Shown: positions 48,301 to 57,907 of the stretch, in pieces
Position numbering within the stretch: position 1 is the stretch's first letter
Layout of the letters: the number at the start of each line of letters is the position of its first letter
From: Steromphala cineraria
Lineage: Eukaryota > Mollusca > Gastropoda > Trochida > Trochidae
Direction: 5' to 3'
DNA: 64,000 nt
Assembly: GCA_916613615.1 (NCBI GenBank)
Contig: OU744731.1
Span: 12,964,726 to 13,028,725, forward strand
The notes under the pieces: model-generated
What the model was told of the DNA's origin: nothing
What the model saw: the letters and a program-made list of their open reading frames with translations, nothing else
The model's database searches: none
Program-made: the position numbers and the translations under genes

Positions 48301-51300
48301 TATTTTAAGTACATAGTATGATGTCACTTTGGTTCGTTGGCTTCAAAATCAGTAAAGAATAATTTAACTACATCTGCCTTGACTGTGAAAACCAGAAGAT
48401 CAATCATTTTACTTTTAAAAAATTCCATTAAGCAATCCCAATGAATTGTGCTGCATAGAGTCTGAACGTCACATGGCAAGAATAAAGGTATAATCCTTTT
48501 ACTAACGTTTAATTCCTCATGGCAATGGTACATTGTTTGTTTATTGATCCTTTCAGACTTTCCTGTCATTCGTTATGTGACACAAAGGAATTAGTTAATC
48601 ATTAGGGCACTTTTGTTTAGGTTTGGATGATCGCTGTTGTTAAAGGGATTTGAAACATGTCAAATAATCAATTTTAATGATATTTTGTCTTGTTTGATGG
48701 GACCAGCATGTAGGCGGACTGACTTCATTAACATTCCACAATATGCTGGCTGAACTGTTAATCATTGATCGGTTATGTACATGATTACAACAAACATATT
48801 GCTTAAACATTAATAAAGAATAATGCATATATATCTTAGGGACACAAGGACCATTGTTATGTATATTTTAAACGATTTGAAAAGGGTTTCAAATAATGGC
48901 GACAAGCAAAGATTTAGTCCATTACAAATAATTCTACGCCTTATTTGTTCCACACGATCAAACATGTTGTAATTTTTTTTAAATCGCGAGGGTCCACTTG
49001 TGTATTATTAAGAAGCTTTCAAAACTGTTTTACTTTTCAGTCATTGTATATCGTACCAGAAAATATATTTAACTCTGTCGAGGAAACTTATTAGTGGCAG
49101 ATTAAGTGTTGTTGCACCTATTATAATTATTGCCTTACATAAGGTCATTTAAGGGACAGAAGCACGTTTTTAGGGAGAATATGAGTTAATGTCAGGAAGA
49201 TGAAAATTAATGGTTCCAATTGAAAGACAATGCATTTAAACTAAATGGAGCAGTAATTATTCAAATATAGAATGTTAAGTTTAGCCATTCGATTCCTTTT
49301 TCTTATACAAAATGAATTAAAGGTGTTCACACAAAATGGCCGACCATGGATTTTAGGTGAATCTTCATACTTTGTCCTCTGACTATGGATAATTGGTTTG
49401 TGTTATGAGATATTTTACACTATCAAAGTAATGCATTTAGCATTAACGTATAAAGATTAAATATACAAAATTATCAGAAAAGGTGCTACTGCCCCTTTAA
49501 TGCATCTATCATAATTATTCTCTCATATAAGGACATGCAACGAACATCGTACGTAATCATCAACCTCAGCAGATATTGCTTAAATAATGACTATGAATCA
49601 GTTTTAAATAAGAAATGATCTTGAGAAAGAATGTTCTGTCTCAATCATTCCCATGTATAAATAATCATTATTTATAATTGTCTTTTTTTCTAACATAACT
49701 TTGAAAATACTAACCTCATTCAACATCGAATTGTTTTTTGCTTGTTTTTTTTTTGCTTGACGACAACGACACAAGGAGCTGCATCGAAAAGTCGCCTAAC
49801 ATGAACATAAAAGTTGTCATCCATAAATTCCCCTTCTTTATTGAATTCCCAACTTCTAAAATGCCCATCAAAGAAATATATGAATGATATCTTGATTGAA
49901 TTCAACTCTTGCATTTTTTCATTGCATAACGGTATAATTACTGACTTTCTTAAAAACTGATTCCATGTGATATAATACAGAGATAGCGACACCGCCGCCT
50001 CCAACAACCCCGACAACCACACCAAAACCTCCGAGTACCGAGAAGAGGACCACTCCGACACCAGGACCAACCACAACCACCACCACCACAACCACTACCA
50101 CAACTACCACCACTACAACCACTCTGGGGCCGAATGAATGTAAGATAAAGCCTTTTATTTAAATTTTTAGTTTGTGTTCTTGAATGAAAAAGTACAAATT
50201 TGAAGCTATTTTGACATCTTACACATCCTACACAAAGCCTAAAACACCATTTTCCGAACTTTCGGTTTTATGTCTTGCTGCCGACCCTTGAGATTTCTGT
50301 GCTGATATCACCGCCCCTACGGGCGATTGTTAGCAACTTACTTACAGTTACTTTCTGATTCTTTTATTGCTTTTTATCAGCTAGAGAACTAGCAGAGAAA
50401 TTTCCAGGGTCAACAGCAAGGTTTAAAACGGACTGTTCGAAAACAAGCGTTTTAGGCTTTGCGTAGGAAGATGTTATTGTCAGAGCTAACAATAATTTTC
50501 GCTGCATATATCAGCACCAAAGCCAGTCTGGCCATGAACAAGAACTTTACTGTGCAGAATTATGTACACTGCGAAATAAAAGATCCTAGGCTGTTAGACC
50601 GTTTTACTCATACTACTAATACTAGAGATATACATTTAGTTTTATGAGAATGTATGAAATTTGAATGTGTTGCCGACAACTGTCAGTCATTCCTGCTCTG
50701 GACGTTATTGTTGTCTCTGTCATTAATTCACAATCCCACATATTCTCTTCCAGACTGCATGAATTCAAAACTGGACATAACCTTTATCATCGACTCATCC
50801 AACAGCGTGGGAAAGAATAACTTCGACCTTATTCTGGAGTATCTAGAGTCTGTTCTTGGTCCAGCTGAGCTCAACGGCGGTCGAGTTCTGGTTTCTATCA
50901 TCTCCTACAGTACAGATGCTACTATCCACTTCAAGCTCAACAAATACTCAACCAGAGATTCGGTGATGGGCGCGATCAGTCGAATCAATTATAAGCCGGG
51001 ATGGTCCAACATCGCGTCTGCTCTGAGGGCTGCTCGGACCCAAGTCTTCTCTTCAGCAGGAGGAGACAGACCGGATGTGACGAATGTGGCCGTCCTCATC
51101 ACTGATGGACGGTATAACGTGTACGAAGATGAAACTCTGGAGGAGGCAAAGGCTTTGAGAGATGCTGGTGTATATGTCATGTCGGTTGCAGTGGGTATGA
51201 TCACTCCAGAGGATGCTGAGGATATTGTAACTCCTCCAGTCAATCTCAACAGCTACACAGTGGCAATCTTCGATGATCTGCTTGGGATGGGGGAACTCCT

Positions 51301-53073
51301 CTACCCGTATCTGTGTCTTGGTGAGTCTTTTTTTCGATGAAAAGGCAGATTTTATTTACAAATGAGATGACTTTTTTTTTCAATTTCAATTGATTCAATC
51401 CTCGTAATCCATGTGTTAATCTCATGTAAATGGACTTCGTTGATTTAAATTATGTTCCACACAAGGGCTCCAGTCGACTTTTGTTTTTTTTGGTAATTTA
51501 TTACTGATGTGTACCCGATATGCAAATATAAATTATATCAAATGTTGATTCTTTCATTTACAACGAAACCTGTTTGTATGTAGTAGCACTTATTACTTAT
51601 ACATGCTTAACCGTGTCAAAGAAGTTATGTTATTTGTATAAACCATACACGAACGTGCTTTCTGCTTATGTAATTTGGCACACATCGAAATGTTTCTGGT
51701 CATTTCTGACATAACAACTGATTCGAAACTTGACTGCATGACTGCATAATTGGCCTGCACGAACACAAACATGTGTCATTTCATAAGTCAATGTCTCAAT
51801 GATTTTCTAGCCTCGGGAAAAGGGTTCTATTCCTTTTCCCTTGTCAACATCTGGACGTTGTGGGTTTAAAACTGATGCAAACATGAAACAAAACATTGTT
51901 TTTTAAACATCAATAACTCTGTATGAGGTTTCAATGTTATGTGACGTGTTTGGTTTCAGATCCCCCAACGACCACGACTACAACAACTTCAACGACTACA
52001 ACTACCACAACCACTACCCCCACTACGACTACAACAACTACAACTACAGTTACAACCACAACAACGGTAACAACAACGACAACAACAGGTAGGTACAGCT
52101 GAAGACACTAACCTTTTATTATTCATGGAATCGATTTACCTGACTACATGAAAAAGATATATTTGTCGTAAATCTTGCTTTGTTTCTATCAGAGTTATCC
52201 GCTGGGAAATGGGAAGGTTTTTAGCTCGCTCTACATAAGAATATGATTGATGAAGTATCACTACAATATGTAAAGTGTAAAGTATTAGACCCAGTACTGT
52301 GTATCAGGAACCATGAACAAAACAGTGAAAGATATATCTTATTCAGAAAAGTACTTATGGGAGATTCTAAATCATCCAAAAGCTTTATATTTTTCACGCT
52401 GTCTGCAAATCTTATTAATAAAACAAAAGGCAGTAGTTTGTGGATATTCATTCCCACGTTCACAATCACAAATACACATTATTGGGAAAGACACATTTGT
52501 CTTATTGTAAAGAGATTATGCATTTCAGTGGAGAAACACACAATAGAACGTAAAATAAATAATGATGTAAAGTTTCAAATCTAAGCTTACTCCAATAAAT
52601 AATGAATATTGTATGTCTTAATAAATTATGATATTGGTAACTAAAGCACGACGTTTCAACAAACACTGCATATGTTAGAATTATCTTTGTGTTATCTTTG
52701 TGTTATATTTGTGCGGTATACCAGAACAATATATAACTTATCTCTTCGTCCAGTCACTCCCACGACGACTACCCGAGGGCCCCCGACGCCCCTGGAGGAA
52801 TGTCACACGTGGTGTGATGAGAATGGAGCTGACGAGCCGGATCTTGATGTCGAAAGTCTCGTACAGAATCTCACGTTGCCAAGATCGTCCATGGGCAAAC
52901 AAAGGAGGAGAAAGTTCAGTGCTGCGGACGATTCTCGTGGAGCTCCAGCCATGGGGAGAAGTCTTACACTCGTTTTCTTCTCGCCCTATTTGTTCTTTGT
53001 CGCCTGGGACATTCTCGATGCTGTTCGATACATCGTTGGTGACGCCAACACGGGAAGTCCTGGCGCAGTGTGA
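42389..53073 (+). CDS. vWFA-mucin protein B, paralogue of A
   Basis: Predicted exons: 42389-42467, 43369-43935, 49981-50139, 50754-51320, 51960-52088, 52754-53073; 606 residues, all introns phase 1 as in gene A. It has a signal peptide (MEGCRVAVFLLLFLC), vWFA domain 1 (exon 2), a Pro/Thr linker, vWFA domain 2 (exon 4), a Thr stalk, and the same C-terminal module (CHTWC, NLT, QRRRK, hydrophobic segment). Exon 4 differs from A at only a few residues (LEYLES for LDYLES, AIFDDLL for ARFKYLL), and exon 6 at about three. Exon 2 is only about two-thirds identical by eye. In domain 1 the MIDAS motif is DSSSG instead of DxSxS, and the Thr of GTHT is replaced (SDRNT), so metal-dependent binding may be lost there. 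Intron 2 is 6 kb and full of repeats. Function unknown; secreted or membrane-anchored is inferred. Confidence 0.85.
43990..44070 (+). mobile_element. tRNA-derived SINE head
   Basis: AGTGGTTAGCACG (about 44011) resembles an RNA polymerase III A box and GAGTTCGAATACC (about 44048) a B box, at tRNA-like spacing, with a GGTCCGGAGTTCGAAT T-arm-like run. It does not fold as a complete tRNA, so it is a SINE head rather than a tRNA gene. It lies in intron 2 of gene B. Confidence 0.6.
44201..44464. repeat. foldback element in gene B intron 2
   Basis: TTACCCACTAGGTTCGTG and AATCAACCAATGAAAAA-GAACTGGCT on the left are mirrored by AGCCAGTTATTTTTCATTGG and CACGGATCTAGTGGGTAA on the right. Arms of about 75 bp, imperfect. 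A further dyad, TCTAGTTTTAACTAGA, lies at about 44507. Confidence 0.75.
44725..45000. repeat. two-copy repeat with TTGGTGTCTGCGTAATCCCC
   Basis: TTGGTGTCTGCGTAATCCCC occurs at about 44744 and 44895, each followed by a similar block (GTGA-CAAAT-TGAAGACAT, CGGTT-TGAG, TCGC-TT-ACAAGA). Between them are GTGACCTTCAAAATAAGGTC and AAGGTCACC. The second copy ends in CCGGACGTACG. I associate this style with a widespread molluscan repeat (recollection, not searched). Confidence 0.65.
45245..45985. repeat. dispersed repeat with a GTCC run and five worn internal units
   Basis: Starts TTTTTTAGCTCATCTGGCC, then a GTCC/GTCT tetranucleotide run (about 45297-45334), then five diverged units of about 90-145 bp, each with CTTCTTCTCCAGAA-like sequence, ATAAGGCC, AGAAAGCTGAAAC and GTGTACAGA (about 45340, 45485, 45619, 45753, 45845). 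Ends near GATGAGCTACAGAGCCACTG. The head sequence and the GTCC run match a repeat type I know from molluscs. Confidence 0.75.
45986..47138. other. intron 2 of gene B, unassigned part
   Basis: AT-rich intronic sequence between repeats; no ORF or RNA gene recognised. Confidence 0.35.
47139..47447. mobile_element. MITE copy 1 (TTAAAGGGGCAGTAGCAC family)
   Basis: Begins TTTAAAGTGGCAGTAGCACG and ends CGTGCTTCTACCCATTTAAA. It lacks a block of about 60 bp (ACACAAAATGGCCG region) present in the other two copies, and its ends are the most worn. Confidence 0.8.
47932..48286. mobile_element. MITE copy 2 (TTAAAGGGGCAGTAGCAC family)
   Basis: Begins TTTAAAGGGGCAGTAGCACG and ends TGCTGCCCCTTTAAAG. The interior matches copies 1 and 3 throughout (AATTAATGGTT, AAAGACAATG, TCAAATATA, GTCCTCTGACTATGGATGAT). 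Confidence 0.85.
48287..49147. other. intron 2 of gene B, unassigned part
   Basis: AT-rich intronic sequence between MITE copies 2 and 3. Two short minus-strand frames lack motifs. Confidence 0.35.
49148..49500. mobile_element. MITE copy 3 (TTAAAGGGGCAGTAGCAC family)
   Basis: Begins TTTAAGGGACAGAAGCACG and ends GGTGCTACTGCCCCTTTAA. Same interior as copy 2, including the ACACAAAATGGCCG block. Confidence 0.85.
50223..50473. mobile_element. foldback element in gene B intron 3
   Basis: The left arm from CCTACACAAAGCCTAAAACA (50227) pairs with the right arm ending TTTTAGGCTTTGCGTAGG (50467). Arm sequences CCGAACT-TCGGTTTTATG and CTTGCTGC-GACCCTT are shared with the element after gene A (38030-38219), so the two are one family. 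Confidence 0.8.
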
Positions 53074-53078
53074 ATAAA
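53073..53078 (+). terminator. possible gene B polyadenylation signal overlapping the stop
   Basis: TGAATAAA: the AATAAA hexamer begins at the last base of the stop codon TGA. In gene A the matching place reads TGAATGCACT, where the foldback element begins, so the hexamer is absent. Other downstream signals may be used instead. Confidence 0.4.
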
Positions 53079-53089
53079 ATAAGGGGTGT

Positions 53090-54490
53090 TGCGAGTTGAT
53101 ATCTAACTTGTTCTGAAATTAATCCTGAAACGTTTCTTCGAAAATGTCCACAATAAATATCTGAAATGTCTGTACCTGCTAAATCTATTACTAGTATTTG
53201 ATGCTACTGCCTTTGAATATATAATATTTTGCTACGCCAATCGACAAATTATGTTTTAATGATTACTAATTGACATCGGGTATTTTGATACAAAGTGCTT
53301 AATCTGATATTTAATGCTTTTGATAATGACTGTTTTGATGCTTTCATTGCATACTCTATTATTCAATGCCGTTGACAATTGATATCTGATTGTTGTGACA
53401 TCAATGCTAATGTATGCTCCGTGGTGTTGTCAAACAGATATCAGATATTTTGCTACATAGATGCCTATTTTTCATGCTTTTGACAATGGATATCTGACAT
53501 TTTGTTTTAGCAATGCTTTGCTTATGCCTCGATACTGTTGGCACGGTTAATCTGGCTTATGGCTATGTCAAGTTTTAACCTAATGATTTGACCTGTGATG
53601 ACGTAGCCAATCTGATATGCTGTTACACAAATGTTTAGTTTATTTGTTATTTGTTGTTTGTATGAGTTGTGACAAGCTGATATATAAAAATGTTGTTGAA
53701 CAAATGCTTAACCTCTTCTTTGATGCTGTTCTCAATTGATATCAAAGCTTAAGCTATTCTTTGATCCTGCCCACATTGAAAAACTGACATGTTGTTATAT
53801 CAATGCTTAAGTTATTCTGTGATGCTGTTGACATTGAATAACGAACATTGTGTCAACCAAATGCTTAACATCAATTTGTAGCTGTTGAAAGTGAATATCT
53901 GACCTTTTGTTACATCAATGATTAAGTAGTCTGTGATGCTGTTGATAGTGAATATCTGACATGTTGCACCACCAATGCTTAAGCTATTCTGTGATGCCGT
54001 TGACAGTGAATAACTGACATTTTGTTGTACCAATGCTTAACATTGACTTTTATGCTGTTAATAGTGAATATCTGACATGTTGTTAAAGCAATGCTTAAGC
54101 TATTCTTTGATGCTGCTGATAGTGAATATCTGACATTTCGTTACATCAATGCTTAAGCTTTTCTATGATGCTGTTGGTAGTCAATATCTGACATTTTATT
54201 ATACCAATGCTTAACATATACGTTGATGCCATCGACAGTGAATAACTGACATGTTGTTGTACCAATGCTTAACATTGACTTATGCTGTTGATAGTGAATA
54301 TCTAATCTGTTGTTACATCAATGCTTAAGCTATTTTCTGATGCTATTGATAGTGAATGTCTGACATTTTGTTACAGCAATGCTTAAGCTATTCTGTGATG
54401 CTGTTGATAGTCAATATCTGACATTTTATTATACCAATGCTAAACATATACTTTGATGCTGTTGACAATTGGGATCTGGCATTTTGTTAC
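53090..54490. repeat. 58-bp minisatellite 3' of gene B
   Basis: Core array about 53770-54490: AATATCTGAC-like anchors at 53893, 53951, 54009, 54067, 54125, 54183, 54241, 54297, 54355 and 54413, mostly 58 bp apart. The unit contains TGATGCTGTTGATAGTG and CAATGCTTAAGCTATTCT. Copies become more degenerate toward 53090. Related units lie 3' of gene A. Confidence 0.9.
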
Positions 54491-54499
54491 ATTATTGCT

Positions 54500-56290
54500 T
54501 AATCAATGTGCATATACCCTTTATATAAGGCTTGAAACCGTTTTCATCGGCTACACGTGTTTCAAAACCAAGTCTCTGAATGAATTGCAAAGGTGGATTA
54601 AAAATCAACACATATTTGGCCATAAAGGATTGATGTCTATGTGTTTCTTACTGTTAGTAAATGTTCTATCACAATTTTATATTGTATTTTGAACAAACTA
54701 ATACTTATCTTGCATTAAAATATATCGAAAACAGAGACTTCAAAAAATTGGAAGTAGAAGAAGTTTTGAATACATAGATTTAAAACAGCTATGAATATTT
54801 ATCTCACTAGTTTGTATTATGAAATAAAAAAATAAAAGACGACATGTTGATATATGTTACATTTTTTAATTTATAAACAAAATATTGACTCCTTATTTTC
54901 GTTTGCCTTTTAAACAAAGAAAAATCAATTTAGTGATTTGAGGAAGATACAACAAATGTTAACATGTTTAGATAGTATGTTAAGTAAGAAAGTAAAAGAA
55001 ATAAAATGCAGTTGAAGTGAACGGAACTTAAAACAACACTGTTCAATAACGTCTGTAATATCGGTAAAACAAATAAATTATATTTGATAAATGCATGTTT
55101 ACCGTCTTGATCAAACTTGTTTTGTATTAATTGTACCAAAAGAGATACCCTTAGTATCGATAAATTGGATTTCCGTCCCAGAGTTCGATCCAAAAATATA
55201 TGTTCCCAGAATGAATCCTTAAAAGTTTTATCAAATTTATTTATCTTATTTTGTGATAAAAGTGCCTACTTGGTGAGGTAATTTGTGGTATAGCAAATCA
55301 ACTTTTAAAATCTTGTCTTTATCTTTCAGATAATGCGTTGATAACAAACTCATCTGGCATCCTTTGAATGTAAAATATTGTTAAATACAAGCAAGAAGTA
55401 GTAAGATATATCGTAATTTAAATTAAAAACAATTATTAATATGATTTGGAATACTTGATTCATAGTTTGGATCAGTCTGGCAGTATATACTCTTTTCATT
55501 AGGGTTTTTATGAATTATACAGTTGATTGAAACAGGTATGGAATTTTGAGCAGTGTGTATTTCATTTGTAGAATAATCCCATTTGGAACAGTAGATAGTA
55601 GTATTTCCTTTGGTTAGCGTTTTAACACTTTTAACAATGCATATGGTGTATACATAAATAAAGAGATCGGTTACTATGCTAACAAAGCTTATGATAAGAC
55701 ATCGCCTTTGAAGAAAATGCACATACTTGCAACAAACAAAACTGTATGATTTACATAAAAGTCTGACATGGTTATATTTTTCTTAAAATATCCTCGCTCA
55801 ATGAAAGCAAGTTATGATGTTTTTAAGTTAAAAGATAAAGGCTTAAGTTATAGTTTTGCGAGTGTGTATATTATACTGTACGTAAAACTGATAAAAACAC
55901 ATATATATAAGAAGCCAACACATTTTAAATGTTAACTTGTCGAAGACTCACTACATCTGTAGATATCTGAATATTGAAATCGGGATGGTCCTTTTGTAAC
56001 GTTAAAGTCTCTATTAAAAAGGACATCTAGTAAGTGTTATTAAGCGATATGGTCCAAGTTGCCATATTGTGTAATCAAAACTATAAACTAGTTATTTCAA
56101 GCAAGTCTAGACAAGCAAAATCCCTAATGGCCCTCAAATGGTGAAAACAAGTTCAAATATATGTTTTAATGAAACGGTTGAGTGGCCCTAGGATATCGCA
56201 AGCGGGTGACAGGCAATGCAGAGAGTTCAGGGGCTGACATAACAAAGTATTCCCTTTCAATACAACATATCACGCACCTGGTCCCCGCAT
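54500..56290. other. spacer between vWFA gene B and SLC5 gene
   Basis: AT-rich sequence with no recognisable gene. GC rises only in the last 50 bp, before the SLC5 start. Confidence 0.4.
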
Positions 56291-56374
56291 ATCACGTCTC
56301 AGTCTAGAGTGTGTAGAGTTAGTGGCGCGCTGAGAAGGCGACGCGTCTCTGTGAAAATATCGGAGGTTCCCAAA

Positions 56375-57867
56375 ATGGCTACCAGGGAATCCCTTGCGAT
56401 TGAAGACTATGTTGTGATAGCTTTGGTTCTTGCTGTACCCCTAGGGGTAGGTATTTACCTTGCTATAGCTGGACGCAAGAGGAACAGCAAGGAGGATTAT
56501 CTTGTCGGCAGTCGCCAATTGCATGTGCTGCCAGTGACGCTTTCTCTCTTTGTTACATACATGTCTTCCACATCTTTAATAGGCATGCCAGCAGAAAGCT
56601 ACACTACAGGCTCCGATATAGTTCTCCATGCTATAGGAATAGCTCTGTCTTTCTTCGTTGGAATATTCACAGTCATCCCTATCATGCATCCGCTCAAGGT
56701 TACAAGTCTGTACGAGGTAAGGGAGGTAACTCTGATTTAGAGACCTGCACAGCGGACCTGTTATATTTTGTTGCGACTCGGGAGCCAGTCATACTCTAAA
56801 TTCGACTCAGCTGTGATATCAGAGTTTCGGTGTTCGTTTTTATGCGGAGCTTTACAGCTAGTTTTAAGTATATTGACAAGTAACGGGGTTGGAAATATTA
56901 TTGAGGTGTTTTTCTCGTCATTTTTAAGAATGAACATACTTCCGTTATAATTCCATACCCTCCATTTTACCAAATTTAGCTTTTGATAAAAATAAATTTT
57001 TACATAGAAGCAGTTTATTTCAAAGTTAACCTTACATTTCCGGTGCAAACTATAGTATGCAAATCATATTGTGTATCAATAAGGTCGCGTATATGATATA
57101 ATGTATATTATATATATATGTCGATAATAATTAAAAGTCTTGAAGTTTTCGATACACGATTAATTGACTTTCTTTTTGCTTATTTACCTTGTAATAGTTT
57201 TTTAAAAACCATTATTTATAACGACCTTATCTAAATAAAGGTTAAAAACGTTTTTTAAACACTGAACAACTATGTGAAGAAATACCAGTGTTTTGAATCT
57301 TGAATAATGCAACTAACGAAAGTATTATGTGGATAAATCGTAATCTGCATTATAATAAATTTGGTTTAGATTTACAAATTGCATTCAGAATTTTTTTTAT
57401 CTGATACAACATACATACAAGGGCTGTTATTCAAAGTCATGACCCTGTCATTCAAATGTCTAACGATTTGATATATGTCTGATGATAAACATACACACTG
57501 TCAGTCATGAACATTGTTTGAACGAGTGAAATATTCATGATCTTCTCGTACATGTTTATCATAAGCAATCTTACAGGATGAAATGTAGGTTTATCATGCA
57601 TTAACAAATGTTGATTCGAACTTGGTATTCAATGAAAACTGTTTATGTTGACATACAGATATGATGACAATGTAAAGAGAAGAATATCTAGTGTTATGTT
57701 ATGTTGCCAAAAGACGTTATTTCGTTTATCGATTTTAAGATACTATCAACATCAAGGCTTCCAAATGCACATGCAAATATTCATGGTTTTCAGTGTGACG
57801 AAAACAGGTGCACTTTTGTTCAATGCTTAAATGCGACAAGTATGCGTATTATCACTAGCGGATCCAG

Positions 57868-57907
<40 letters not shown>

